Assembly (NCBI GenBank): GCA_033220425.1 | Contig: CM065653.1 | Location: 3,348,001-3,412,000 of the forward strand | DNA from: Lepraria neglecta | Taxonomy: Eukaryota > Ascomycota > Lecanoromycetes > Lecanorales > Stereocaulaceae | Direction of reading: 5' to 3' | Length of the DNA stretch: 64,000 nucleotides | Shown: piece by piece, positions 24,759-37,100 of the stretch | How positions within the stretch are numbered: position 1 is the stretch's first letter | Layout: each line of letters begins with the position of its first letter | Made by a program: the position numbers and the translations under genes | The notes under the pieces: generated by a model | Seen by the model: only the letters and a program-made list of their open reading frames with translations | Databases searched by the model: none | Told to the model about the DNA's origin: nothing

Positions 24759-26528
24759 TCATCCCAATCGGACCTTCTTCCAATGCTGCACGCATTCCCG
24801 CATATCCAAGGCAACCTGACTTTCCTCCTTAGTGGACACATCCCTGATGAGTCCCATGATGCAAGCTGCATTACAGAATACCAGCAGATTCTTCTCCAAA
24901 TTCTCCAAATCCTCTATGGTCATCCCACCCCGATCGATCCATGCGCGCCATCTCTCCAAGATCGTGCAAACCTCCATCGCTCGCTCTTCCTGCTTCATCA
25001 TCCCTACCAGAACTGCCACAACAGCAGCTTCAGTGCCTTCACTCTCTCCAATCGACTTCTCTGCCTTTAGGTACTTGACAGCTGCATTCGTCACAGCTAT
25101 CGTGTCCAATCTCGAAGAGCCTACTGCCTCACGCTGCTGCTTGACTCTCCGCTCCCTATCTCGCTCCATGTCCATTCGCATGCGGTCATGTGTCTGCTGC
25201 ATCTCAGCGGCCAATCTCTTGGATCTTGCAATTGCTGCTTGGTCCGGGCTCATTTTGTTCTCGGAGGCTATCTCTCGCTGCCGAGTAAGAATCTCAGAGT
25301 GATGCCGTCGTGCAAATTCGAATCGGTCATACTTCGTCTCCCACGGAGGAGCTTCACTTTCATCCAGGAGGCCAAGGGTTACAAGGACACCGCAAGGGAC
25401 CGTGTCGCGGGTAGCCAGGCTGATAAGAGAGGGGTCAAGATGGTGGTTATACAAGGGTAGTGACTTAGAAAGCCCAAGCGCAAGAGCTATGGAAGGCGCC
25501 CAGGTCGAAGCTGGGGGAGAGCGAAGATGGTCGAGAGATAAAGACTCAGCAAGAGGCATGTTCTCGTGCTCCCATACTGCGTTGGCAATGGTAACCGCGG
25601 TGCCGAGATGTCCAAGACGGAATCGTAGAGACATAGGCCTGAATTGCCGCGATGGTTTCTTTGGCGAAGGTGCATCCGTGAATTTCTCAAGTGGAAATGG
25701 CCCATGGTCCACTTTCTTCACATCGGCCTTCTCGCCCCCCTTCTGCATTTCCCCGTCAGGTTGTTGAGGGAGCTGAAGTCTCATCCACCCTGGCGGCAGA
25801 TAATTTGGATCCCTCCTATCCCACGCTTCATTCCAATGCAAAGCCAACGACAACACCCCATCAGAATCATTCGGTAGCGCCACTCTAAGCACACTCTGTG
25901 TAGTCTAGCACATTTCGGAGTCAGCATTCCCTCATCAAGAAATAGCGAGTTGAGACCCATTGAGACTTGTCTCATGGCACCAGAAACAGCGCCGATCGGG
26001 AAATGATCAAACAGAAATGTGCCTTACATCCGGACTCAACAACAATCCCGTTCCCGTAGGCGTCCATAACCCTGCTAGTCTTAACATATGAATACCCTTA
26101 ACATCAGGCACAGCGCCTCTATCCAGCAAAAAAGAAACTAATTCCTCAAAATCAATCTCCGCTTGCGGAACCTGTAGTTCATCACTATACTGCAATCTAT
26201 ACAATCTAGATCCCGTAATTAAGCAATTCCAATTAAACAGCGTCCATGAACCTCCCTTCAAGTTTGAAGACTTGGGATTCAAAGTCCAGTATTCTGGGTC
26301 GCCTTCGCGGTCTAAGGGCGTTATGCTGAAGCGAGGAAGTGAAACTTCGACTATGCCGGACATGAGACTCCCACGCATGATTGCTTGGTGCAGCCCATTG
26401 CGGTGGAGGGTGCGTTGGATGCGCCGGATTGTTATCAGGGAGTTTATTGCCGTGTAGAGGATTGGGAGGACGCCGAGGACGGCGAGGGGGATCCCGATCA
26501 AGGTTATTATGTCTGAGGCGTTGGGCAT
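24759..26528 (-). CDS. Conserved one-pass membrane protein of unknown function
   Basis: Two exons on the minus strand, 26528-26028 and 25904-24759, phase-0 intron at 26? 25905-26027 (donor GTAAGG, acceptor CTAG). They total 549 codons, or 548 residues. Residues 5-30 form one hydrophobic segment (IITLIGIPLAVLGVLPILYT). A soluble part follows, with EVSLPRFSITPLDREGDPEYW. Residues 350-420 contain an Arg/Gln/Glu-rich coiled stretch (MQQTHDRMRMDMERDRERR). I recognise the general look of a Pezizomycotina-specific membrane protein but no named family. The C-terminal stop lies only 30 bp from that of MTG1 on the other strand, so the two 3' ends must overlap as transcripts. Confidence 0.8.
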
Positions 26529-26748
26529 GATTGCAAGACTTTGTAAAGAGAAGGATTTTGCATATACTTGTCTACATTATATACAGATGATTCAGTCGTC
26601 AGGCTGGAGAAATTGATACCCCTGACAGCTGCAACCTGCATGGCGGCCCCCAAAAGCGGGACTGTGCCGCCGTCGTGCATCTCTTGGCATGAAGGCGTGT
26701 TTCTTCATCAATTTTCTGCATTTTCGATGCTTACGACATTCTCCATAA
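26529..26748. promoter_or_regulatory. Compact divergent promoter between the membrane-protein gene and MEF2
   Basis: Only 220 bp separate the start codons, so promoter elements must be shared. No specific box is called. Confidence 0.5.
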
Positions 26749-29603
26749 ATGCGACTTGTGAGGGTTTCGACCCGGCCTTTAAGATTATCAGCACGTCAAT
26801 CACTTCTATCCTGTAGGACTAGTCGCGCTTTGAGCGTTACCTCCCCCAGCAGAGCTGGAAGACTAGATGTCGTCACTGAGGTATCGAGGACGAGAAACAT
26901 TGGCATCATTGCACATATCGATGCGGTAGGCTAGACAATTCACGTTATTGATGTGAGCTGTGCTGATATGCTGAAAGGGCAAAACGACAACTACAGAGCG
27001 CATGCTCTACTATAGCGGCCATACGAGACGAATAGGAAGTATGGAAGCCCTTCATATTGTCAATATGCCTCTTAGTCTATCCCTCATCATCTGGAATCAT
27101 GACAAAGAAGAACCTATGCCATTCTTGCTCTCAATGAAGGTCAGCTCTTTCTTTACGAATCTCACATTGACCATCTCCTGCAGACGTAGATGATGGCTCC
27201 ACAGTCACGGATTTTCTACCCGCAGAAAGAGCTAGAGGTGTTACCATCCAATCTGCTGCTATTTCATTCCACTGGCCTCCATTACCAAGCGACGACGCGT
27301 CAACCCAATCGACGAAGTCTTCAGATCTAGTGCCTCACAACATCAATCTCATAGACACTCCCGGACACGCAGACTTCACTTTCGAAGTTCTCCGGTCCCT
27401 ACGCATCCTGGATGGCGCTGTCTGTATCCTTGACGGCGTAGCAGGCGTCGAAGCTCAGACCGAGAAAGTGTGGTACCAAGCAGCAAAGTACAACATCCCA
27501 AAAATCATCTACGTCAACAAGCTTGATCGAGATGGCACAGCGTTCGGGGAGACCGTCAAGCAAATAGCATCACGCCTTCATACGTGGCCTGCAGTATGTC
27601 AAGTCCCTTGGTGGGAGGGAGGTAAAGGCCAATTCATTGGGTTGGGAGATGCCATTGGTCTTCGAGCTATGAAATGGGCTAAGGGAGGTGATGGCAAATC
27701 ATTTGAGGTCACTCCAATTGACAAGCTTCCTCAATCCGAAGCAACATTTGTGGAAGAAATAAAGAAGGCCCGAAGAGCACTCGTTGAGCTTTTAAGCGAA
27801 AACGATGATCAAATGGTCGAGAAATACCTTGAAGCCGACGAAGACCATCTAGCGATCCGTAGCGAAGATGTGATAGCAAGCCTGCGACGGTGCGTGATCA
27901 ATCCGCAATTGAACATCGTCCCTATCTTTGCAGGAGCAAGCTTTCAAAATATGGGAGTCCAGCCTCTGCTTGACGCTGTCGTCCAGCTACTGCCGAGCCC
28001 AGGCGAGGCTCCAGATCCAGAGCTGAACCTAGGAGGCGTTGAAGGCACTATCTCCAGCTTGATGAATGGGGGCATGCTATCCGCCACGACTGGCTCAAAA
28101 TCGAAGGTAGCCAAACATAAAAGACCAAATATTGCTCTGATACAGCACCTGGAAGCCTGCGCACTGGCTTTCAAAGTGGTTCACGATCCTCGTCGTGGAG
28201 CGCTTGTCTACGTCCGGGTATACTCTGGCAGCATCACGCGCCAGTCGATGCTGTTCAATACCAACCTTCAGATCTCGGAGCGGGCACCGCAGCTACTAAA
28301 GATGTATGCTTCCGACTCTGTCCAAATCGATGCCATCCCAGCAGGCCAGATCGGTGTCATACCTGGCTTGAAGCATTCAAGGACAGGGGACACTTTGATC
28401 TCCTACACAGGCGCAAATCCTAGATCCGGACCACCAGCACCATTGAATACGCTTCAGCTTCGACCCATCGAAGTTCCTCCAGCAGTCTTCTTCTCGAGCG
28501 TTGAACCTCATAGCTTAGGCGAGGAGAAGAACGTCCGAACGTCATTGGAGCTTCTGATCAGAGAAGATCCAAGTCTGCAAGTCACAGAAGACGAAGAGTC
28601 TGGCCAAACGCTTCTAAGCGGTATGGGCGAGTTCCACCTCGAGATTGCCACAGATAGACTTGTGAACGATCTCAAGGCCAAGGCCGCGATGGGAAAGATT
28701 GAGATCGCTTACCGAGAGTCCATCCTCCAAGCTTCTCAACCAGACGTATACGCTTTCGACCGTGAGCAAGGCGGCAAGCAAGGACGCGCCTCGTGCGTCG
28801 CTACTGTTGAGCCACTATCAGAAGATGCAGAAACCCCGGAGATGGACGAATATGGCTATTCAGCTTACGAAGACGGAAACAGAATCACCATCTCGATAGT
28901 CTCCCCTGCAGATCCTTCCTCAACCCTCGAGCCCTGGGACGGCGAACTCCCCTCCCACCTCTCCATCCCCTTAATCCACAACGCCCTAAAAAACGGCGCC
29001 CTCACCGCTCTCAGCCGAGGCATCAACTATACCTTCCAGCTTCACAACACCCACGTTCTCCTCACTCTCGATCCTAGGAAGCACATCTTCGGCACCGAAA
29101 CCAACCCTGCCGCGCTCTCATCCGCTGCTCGACTCGCCGCAAAAGCAGCGCTCAAAGCGACAGCACTAGAACACGGTTCGGCGCTCATGGAACTCGTCAT
29201 GAACGTCACCGTCAGCGTAGACGAAGCTAGTCTCGGCGCTGTAGTCAACGACATCTCCTCTGCTCGAGGCGGGCATATAATGTCTCTCGACGACGCAGAC
29301 GTCACTTCCGGCCCCACCGTCAACTCCACTACGAACGAGTTACCGCGCATTGACATCAGCAAAGTCTATGCACCACCTGACCCCTTTGGCTCTTCGCAGA
29401 CCCAGCAGCAGGGCATACCGACTGACAGTAGTAGGCAAAGGAATATCACGGCTAGGGTTCCATTGAAGGAGATGGCGGGATACTTGAAGCATTTAAGGAG
29501 CTTGACTGGGGGAAGGGGCACGTTTGTTATGGGTGCTGATCGCTTTGAGCGGGTGGTAGGGCAGAGGGAGAAGGTGCTGTTGAAGGAACTTAGGGGCTTC
29601 TGA
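26749..29603 (+). CDS. MEF2: Mitochondrial elongation factor G 2 (ribosome-releasing factor 2)
   Basis: Three exons, 26749-26925, 26978-27038, 27184-29603. Coding length is 2658 nt, 885 residues. The first intron splits the P-loop exactly (AHIDA joined to [10 protein letters not shown]). Across the second intron [18 protein letters not shown] and [13 protein letters not shown] give switch I, followed by [12 protein letters not shown] (G3) and YVNKLDRDG (G4). The first 35 residues are Arg/Ser-rich ([20 protein letters not shown]), a mitochondrial presequence. Domains III-V follow, with [15 protein letters not shown] and the C-terminal [20 protein letters not shown] typical of EF-G domain V. 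In mitochondria EF-G2 splits ribosomes together with recycling factor; it does not translocate. The third exon carries a low-complexity insert at about residues 300-320 in the G domain boundary. No frame defects. Confidence 0.96.
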
Positions 29604-29741
29604 AACTACACGCATTGTAGAATTATACTGATACATGTCCATCATTGTTACCTCTCTATACCCATGACCCTACGCATAGTACGTCTCCGCGCATATAGAA
29701 TCGCGTGAAACCCATCACCAACAGATGCTCATTCCACCTTA

Positions 29742-31019
29742 TCACCAATTATCCCACCCATCCCCCTTCCCCTCGCCCCCACTCCCACCACCACCCTTCC
29801 TCATCGCTGCCGTCCCTATCGCACCACTCCCTTTAGTCTTATCACCATCGGCATCCCCAAAACTATCCCAGAAATCCCTCCGCTCAGGCTCAACACTCGA
29901 TTTCGACCTTGCCGCTCCACCCTCCCCGGTACTCTCAACAAAGTTATTGAATTTTTCTGCAGCGCCTTTCGTGCCTTGTTGGATTTGTTTGGCGGCTTGG
30001 GCGGCTGTGAGGCGGGCTTGGGCTGCTACGTCTGATTCTGCTATCTATGTATCCCTCCCATTAGCATTTATTCATTCGAGCAGAGATTCGTGGAAGAGGA
30101 AGGGGAGTGGAGGGGAGGGGAGAGGGGTGGTTAGGTTACCTTCTGAGCAGTAGGTTGTAAATACCCATCATTCAACGTCTTCGCCCCCTTCCCCACAGTA
30201 GAAGTAAACCACCCAAACCCCTTCGTCAGCGCCGCCACCGGATCCGCCTGGAACTCATCCGCACTCGGCAATGCTCCTCCCCCTCCATCAGCACTCCCCT
30301 TCACAGGACCAGCAGGCTCGCTCCCAAACCCCGCATACTTTCCCCCCTGACTGGGCGCCAGCCCTTCAGGACGACTCTTATTCTCATTCCCCTTCCTAGC
30401 GAAGAAATCCTCATTGATTTCTTTCTGGCTCCTTGACCCGATACCAGTGGGTGCATTCAAGGGCGATGCTGTGCGCGCGGTGGATTGATCTGTGCCGAAT
30501 GACTCCATCTTCTTCCTTTCCTTAACCGGCATCCCCCCAAACTCCCTCCCCTCAGCCTTACACCCCAACCTCTCCTTCCACTCCTCCCCCACATCCCCTC
30601 CATACCGTTCCTCCAGCCTCCCCTGCGCAGCACTATCAGCACCCTCCCCAGGCCTGCCCCACGATTGGCCACTCTTCGCCTCCCAGAACTCTCTCCACGC
30701 ATTATTTCCTCCCAAGTCCATACGCGATAGCTCAAGCGGTTTGAACGAATCCATCTGAATTGAGCGCACGAAGGAGATGTGCACGCCTAGGCCGCGGTGG
30801 AGGCCGGCGCATGTTAGGCAGATGAAGGTGCCGAATTTGGGGGAGGCCCATTGGGGGGAGGGGGCGGAGCAGTCTATGCATGTTGAGTTGCCGGGGCGCT
30901 TTTGGAGGAGTGCGAGCTGTGTGGGGAGCGTTAGTTGGAGGGTGAAGGAGGATCGGGGAGTAGGAGGGAGGGGAAGAGGTAGGCACCTTGGACTTGGTTT
31001 CAGGGTCGACTTCCCACAT
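29742..31019 (-). CDS. GCS1: ArfGAP of the Gcs1/ArfGAP1 type
   Basis: Three exons on the minus strand: 31019-30987, 30916-30140, 30044-29742, with phase-0 introns of 70 and 95 bp. The product is 370 residues (yeast Gcs1 is about 350). The zinc finger reads CIDCSAPSPQWASPKFGTFI then CLTCAGLHRGLG, giving C-X2-C-X16-C-X2-C, followed by the arginine-finger region VHISFVRSIQMDSFK and GGNNAWREFWE. The C-terminal half is Gly/Ser-rich with amphipathic FGWFTSTVGKGAKTLND (an ALPS-like curvature sensor; inference) and ends GDGWDNW. The protein stimulates GTP hydrolysis on Arf1 in COPI and Golgi traffic. The first exon codes only MWEVDPETKSK, so a model without splicing would lose the zinc finger. Confidence 0.95.
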
Positions 31020-31580
31020 CTTGACTGACGGCTGTCGCAAAGCTCGACTAAAGGAGGAGAATGATGGGGCTATATTCTAGACATTCTCATCTAGCAATTC
31101 AGAGGCGTTGGTAATGTCAACTGGGGTTCCGTAAGAAAGGCGCAAGTGATAGTCGTGGGCAGAGCCAACTCCTTTATCGAGCGCTAGTGAATCCACTCCA
31201 CGAAGTAAGATATTTACATTTTAATAAGTCAAATTTTTGTATCGAACGTGATTGTGGTATTCTAGAATTCTGCATTGCATGGAAACTTTTCCTGTCCATC
31301 ATCACCTTCACTATTTGATTCTAAAATACAGTGGCCACAGTGACCAGCCACGTAGCAAGAAGAGTATTTCGTTATGATAGTACAAGCAACAGTATCTTTG
31401 TTCCTGCGGAAACATTAAGCTTCTAAAGGATATCAGCCGCTATAAATGCATGCAAGACAATCATTACTGCTGTATGCCACCAAAAATTCGACCACATGTT
31501 CGTTGCGAGCATCTGAAATACACACAGATCTGGGAAATCTGCATATAAATCATAGCGTCGCGTTGATTCACCGGGGTAGA
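31020..31580. other. Intergenic between the ArfGAP promoter and the RRM gene 3' end
   Basis: TA-rich in the middle. Contains only the ArfGAP upstream region and the RRM-protein 3' untranslated region as far as I can see. Confidence 0.5.
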
Positions 31581-32819
31581 TTAAGCGGTAGCCTCAGTTG
31601 CGGGAGGGTCGTTGGCTTGGACCACGCCATTCTCAGTGAGAGGTGCAGTGCCGGCAGCCTCAGGGTCGATGTCCTCTTTGCCAGGGCTATCGATGGCAAC
31701 CTTGACAGCGATCTGACGGCCGTCGATCTCCTTGCCATCCATCTCACTAACTGCCTTCTGCTGGAGCTCCTCCGATCCAAGGGATACGAAACCGAAGCCA
31801 CGTCCCTTGCGGGGCTCGTTGCGGGCTTGGAGCTTCTTTACCATGTAGCGAGCGATGGGACGAAGAGCGATCTTGGCGGCGGTAGGGTTGTAAGCGGCGA
31901 AGAGTTCCTTGAGCTGGGTGGGTGTCAGTCATGCCTCTATGAAATGTCACGGGCTTGTTTGGCTTACCTTCTCCTCACTGAGGTCATAGGGGAGGTTGGC
32001 GACCATGACCTTGTTCTTTGATGGGATACCATCCTCAGGAGGTCCGCGCTGTCGGGGTTGACGAGGAGCACGGGACTTGCCTTCGGCTCCGTTGGTAGCA
32101 CCCTCGCCGGTGGCTTCGTCGGTATTCTCTGTCAATGGTAGAACTTGACCAGGGACGTTAGTGGGTTCTCCTTCAGCCTTGGCCTGGAAGTTTAGTGTCA
32201 GCAGGAGATTCTGGTAGACCAAGTAGATGATGTACTCACGCCACGACCACCGCGACCTTGACGACCACCACGAGCACGACCGCGACCACCACGACCACGG
32301 CCAGAGCTCCGACGACGATTTCCCTCACCTCCACTACCCTCCGCACCGCTAGCAGCAGCAGCAGCTTGCTTCTCTGCAGCAGTCTCGGGCTTACGAGCCA
32401 GCTGCACTGAGACCTTACGCTCGAGGATGAAATTGCCGGCGAGCTCGTTGATGGCTTTCTGCGCCTCCTCTGCAGTGGAAAGGTCTACAAAGGCGTAGCC
32501 AACTGGTCGAGTGGTACGAGGGTTGGTAGGGATTGAGGTGGTCTCGCTTGAAGCGAATGTGAGCATTTTGACAGACGCCAACAGCGAGGCTGATAGCTTA
32601 CACAGAGTAACCGGTGAAGAAAGATTTGAGCTCCCCCTCAGTGGTCGCGTAGGCGAGGTTTCCAATGTATAGACGACGGCCTTCTGCTGCAGCAGCGATG
32701 ACTGCCTCGTTCTCGGCAGCGTTGATGGGCTCACCGCCAGTTGCAGTATAAGCTCCTTCCCGTGCCATAGGGGCGATTTGGGCGGCAGCCATGTTGTCAG
32801 TGACTTGATCGACAGACAT
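31581..32819 (-). CDS. Double-RRM, RGG-box RNA-binding protein (Sbp1-like)
   Basis: Four exons on the minus strand: 32819-32602, 32546-32240, 32183-31968, 31913-31581. Introns are 54-56 bp. Coding length is 1074 nt, 357 residues. RRM1 (about residues 47-125) has RNP2 LYIGNL and RNP1 VGYAFVDL. A Gly/Arg-rich linker follows (GRGRGGRGRARGG). RRM2 (about residues 215-320) has RNP2 VMVANLP and RNP1 GRGFGFVSL. The RRM-RGG-RRM order is that of yeast Sbp1, which binds eIF4G through its RGG box and represses translation; similarity to that protein is inferred from architecture. The RGG arginines are likely methylation targets. The splice at 32601 joins GYSV to ETTSIPTN in the RRM1 loop. Confidence 0.9.
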
Positions 32820-33462
32820 GGTGTATGGGTTGATGTAGAAGTGAGCTTGGCTGTATTTTGAGCTTGATGGAAGGCGTGGTTGAAAATGCCTCGGAGGAAA
32901 TGAACTTGACGAGGGGTATGTAGGGTAGCTACGTGCCCTAGATCAAGAAGCTTGAAAAGGTTGGGAGTGGTGTTGTTGTTGACAGTGTCTTGTGTCTTGT
33001 GAATGTTATAAGAAGGAGCATTTCGAAGGAAGGAGTTTCAACAAAATTTTGGCAGCTGCAGAAGTCGCTAGTGGGCACTAACCGGCATGAGGAATGGTAC
33101 CCGGAGCCAACGGCGCTCAAAAATCGTCACCAGACAGGAATAGTATTTACAGGGCCAAGTGTTACCTTCTGAGAGGCCCATGCATCCAATCAAAGCTCCT
33201 TAATCCATGTGTTGTGCTCAGGATATCTGATATGCCACCTTGAGGTTGTGGTAAATCGCCGCTATTAATGTTGAGTCATTGACAAGGGATGATGACTTCC
33301 ACATAGTCACTTCACTGTAGGACAAACTCGTGTACCAAGTGGTGGCGAACTTTGCAATCTTCACCGCTTGGTAAGATAGGGTTGAAGATCCCCACCCGAA
33401 TTTTATTCCAAGTATCTATTCTGGTGGTTCATCTCTTCACAGTCTAGCCACTTTCATACAGG
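32820..33462. promoter_or_regulatory. Divergent promoter region of the RRM gene and the diflavin reductase
   Basis: 643 bp between divergent starts. I see no gene inside. Small frames at 32938-33172 on both strands are mutual shadows. Confidence 0.4.
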
Positions 33463-35580
33463 ATGGTCATGAAGTACCAGCCTCGCGATAGATCAGCTCT
33501 TGTTGCTTACGGGTCAGAGACTGGGAATGCATATGATTATGCGGAGGAGCTTGGACGCTTCTTAGAGCGGATACACTTCTCGACACATGTTTCTAAGCTA
33601 GATGCAATTGAGACGGCAAGAGTGTGAAGAATCCTGTTCACGGTCAAGTGCTGATGGAGATCTAGCCTTCATTGCGACACTATTCTATTCTAATCTTTGT
33701 CACTTCGACCACAGGCCAGGGTGATTTACCTGCCAATGCTAGGTTGTTCTGGAAAAGCCTTCTTCGAAAGAAATTGCCACCTACTTATCTACAGGATGTT
33801 CAATTCTCGACATTCGGTTTAGGGGACAGCTCATATCCTAAGTGAACTTTGACCATTCAAAGAACGCCTCGGACTAGTCGCTGACGTACGTCAGGTTCAA
33901 CTGGGCTGCTCGGAAACTGCACAAAAGGCTTGTACAGCTAGGTGCCAATGAGATCTATCCTCGGGGTGAAGCTGATCAACAGCATGATGAAGGGTAAAGT
34001 GGTATACTGCATCTATCTTGAAAGACTAGCTAACTTGTTGGCAGTCTTGACGCTACCTTTGTGCCGTGGTCAACTGACCTTCGCCAACACCTTTTGACCA
34101 AGTTCCCATTACCTGATGGTATCAGTCCCATTCCGGAGGAAGTACTTCTAGAGCCAAAATGGAAACTCGCATTGCGATCAAGCGTAGTCAGCCACCCCGC
34201 AGATGCCTTGGCCAACGGTGATCACGAAGCGCCGCCTCCTGCCTTTGAAGATACAGAACCAAGATATGAGACTGAACCAGCTCAAAGGGTCAACCCAAAT
34301 GCCTCCATTGAGTCTGCCACTCAAGGAATCCCAGTAAAACTTGACGAGAATCGACGAATAACTTCCGATAACCATTGGCAAGATGTCCGCCATCTAGTGT
34401 TCACGAGTCACGCACCGGCAGAGTATGGGCCAGGTGATGTGCTGGCAATCTACCCCAAGAACCTTCCAGAAGAAGTCGATCAGCTACTAAAACAGATGGA
34501 CTGGACCGATGTCGCGGACAGGCCCATCTCCTTCACTCCCACAAGACTGACAGATGGAGGCAACCTCTATCCTTCACCGCCTATCTCCCTATCAGGAACA
34601 TCTACAACACTGAGAACACTATTGACCGAGCACCTTGACTTGACAGCCATACCACGGCGATCATTCTTTTCTTTAGTTGCGCACTTTACCGATGATCAAT
34701 TTCATAAAGATAGACTATTAGAATTTACGAAACCCGAGTACATTGATGAATTGTATGATTACACGACACGACCTAGACGCAGCATTTTAGAGGTTCTTCA
34801 AGAATTTGAGTCGGTGAAGATTCCTTGGCAGTGGGCTGCAAGTGTTTTACCCGAACTTCGCGGTCGCCAGTTCAGCATTGCCAGTGGGGGTCAGCTGAAA
34901 AAGACCCGAGAAGGCAACGCACGATTTGAGCTTCTGGTGGCTATCGTGAAGTACAAGACGGTGATTAAGAAGATAAGAGAGGGTGTGTGCACGCGATATC
35001 TTGCTGCACTGCTAGTAGGAACACGAATCAATGTGTGCTTGCAGAAAGGTGGCCTCGCTATCACCAAAGCTGAAGCTAAGCGACCCGTTGTAATGATCGG
35101 TCCCGGCACGGGCGTTGCTCCTATAAGAGCTTTGGCGTGGGAACGATTACAGTGGCTACAAGAGATGAGAGCACAAAATGAAGCAAAAACCAATAGTCAA
35201 GCCAACGGCAAGCCTTCGATTGGAGAAAGCTTTCTTTTTTTGGTTGCAGAAATGAAAGCGCCGACTATTTCTACCGAGATGAGTGGCAGAGTCTGAGAGC
35301 CCAGGCACCTTTCGAAATATTTCCAGCCTTCTCACGCGATCAACACCAGAAGATCTATGTGCAAGATGCCATTCGCCAGCAAGGACCGACAGTCTATCGT
35401 CTACTGTCGGTGCTCAACGGTACAGTCTGTGTGTGTGGATCCTCAGGCAAGATGCCTCAAGCAGTTCGAGCTGCGCTTATTGACGTCCTCGAGAAGTGTG
35501 GCCACACTGATCGGGAAGCTGCCGAGTGGTCCCTTGAGAGGCTCGAGAAAGAAGGCAGATACAAGCAAGAGACCTGGTAG
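33463..35580 (+). CDS. TAH18: NADPH-dependent diflavin oxidoreductase (Tah18/NDOR1 type), one-base frame break
   Basis: Passes electrons from NADPH through FAD and FMN to Dre2 for cytosolic Fe-S cluster assembly. Exons: 33463-33621, 33666-33841, 33895-33993, 34045-35580. The flavodoxin part shows YGSETGNAYDYAEELG, ILIFVTSTTGQGDLP and TFGLGDSSY joined by splice to KFNWAARKL. The FAD part has LRGRQFSIASG and GVCTRYLA; the NADPH part VVMIGPGTGVAPIRAL. Near 35228-35248 the frame ending GESFLF loses one base: the conserved FFGCRNE motif lies intact in the next frame, which then runs unbroken to the tag at 35578-35580 (VCVCGSSGKMPQAVR). The break is in a run of seven Ts; eight would keep the frame. 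Intron 1 (44 bp, donor GTGTGA) is the least certain junction. Confidence 0.88.
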
Positions 35581-36422
35581 TTTGAGAGCATTCAATGGAA
35601 GTTCACTCATCATTCACATTGTCCAGTTTATCCCTAACAAAGCACAACTCATCTTTTCCTCCCACATTCGCGGAGGTGGCTAACTCTTTTCTCTATCATT
35701 AAATAAATATGAATCTACAGTCCCGTTCTCGTTTTGTTTTCCTTCTATCTGGATCGCTCGATGAGGACTCCTGGAATGGACTCGATGCACTGGGAAATTC
35801 CACGTTCACCTCACTTATTTCCTATTTCAGTCCCATAATCACCCAATCACCATTCCTAGCACACAACCACAATGGCTCATCCTAGAAGAGCCTGGTTCAA
35901 GCGTGAAGAGCTCTCAAATGAAACACTATTCACAAAAGTACTACAGGAATTTGACCGGGGCAATGATAAGTAACCCGACTAGCTCCACCCCTCGCGGGCC
36001 ACGATCTCTCACCGATCGCCCACTCGAGGATCATTGAAATATTATGATGCATCAACCAAAGCTGGCATTTCAGTTCCATCGTGTTTCGTATTTCATATAC
36101 CTCACACCCACATCGATGTTCATTGTGCAAAGGCCCCTGGCCATTGCACTGATCGACCTTCTGCATGCCGCACCTGCCATAAAGTTCGATTGAGGACGAA
36201 TTGTCGTCTAACAGTTTCATAGTACACCCATACGACGAACCCTCTTGCTAAATAAATCGCAGATCAGCGAGCCGTTTTCGATGCTTTTGCAGGAACCCAG
36301 CATTGTCCATGCCTTGGATCATCTGTGACTTTGGCTTAGTTGAAAGAGCCACCCATTGATTGAAATACACCACGACCATATACTGATCATCAAGGTGGAC
36401 ATCAGGCAGATGAAACATACTT
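35581..36422. other. No supported gene; possible orphan 5' exon
   Basis: An ATG in good context at 35872 (ACCACAATGG) opens a 33-codon frame, MAHPRRAWFKREELSNETLF onward, ending at a stop near 35971. It could be the first exon of the decayed gene downstream, but no donor is convincing. Confidence 0.3.
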
Positions 36423-37100
36423 GTGGAAAGAACAATCACTAACTGGGCAATCAGGCAACCGCTATCAAGCCAAAGAACAGCTCGCGTGGGAGTTTCACAC
36501 AATACAGGCAACAACATGGTCACATACATTAAAGCTGATCTAGCTCTCGCATTCGATCCACTCTTCGCCAACAATTCAAATAAATCTAGAATCCACATCA
36601 TCGATTGATGTGTTCACAGACCTCTTCCTTTCATCCGCAAGAATGTGATTCTAATAAGCTTCGATCACGAAGGCCATGATCAAAAAAAGGACTGGGAAAA
36701 TGTGCAAACAGAATGGGCAATCAGGTGGCTCGACCTTAACAAAATTAAAGACATTCCTCCCAGCCCTTACGGAGATAATTGGTATCCTTCTATAAAGGTC
36801 AGGCATTTCCGAAATAAGGAGTGCCTAGCACATCGGTAGCAAGACTTTTGCGTCGGTGATCAAGATGCTTTTTAGCATGGACACATACATAGAAGTAGGT
36901 GGTCTTGCTCACTTCTTAATCTTCAGAGAACATGACAACAAAGAGACCACTGCTGATGCCGCAGGTACATTCTGTGCGTCAAGACGAACGGAAACTACTA
37001 TTCAGACCAATAACAGCAGTAAGAAGGCTACTCTGGAACGGGAGATGACATCTGCAACCTGCCGTAGAGATTCAAGGATCAAGGCTCCGTCCTGTTGAAT
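36423..37100 (+). pseudogene. Remnant of a Gfd2-like (RNase H-fold, DEDD exonuclease-like) gene
   Basis: Plus-strand frame with LALAFDPLFANNSNKSRIHI, an in-frame TGA near 36606, then VILISFDHEGHD, TEWAIRWLDL and YGDNWYPSIKVRHFRNKE, to a stop near 36839. The pattern of DxE followed by TE.G/A..WLD and W...I..RHFR is that of fungal Gfd2/YDR514C C-terminal domains. Downstream, 36856-37098 in another frame is a poor continuation. The original gene is dead. Family assignment rests on pattern memory and not on search. Confidence 0.45.

Noticed and set aside
31446-32021. 191-codon plus-strand frame
   Set aside because: Antisense to the RRM gene exons; no motif of its own.
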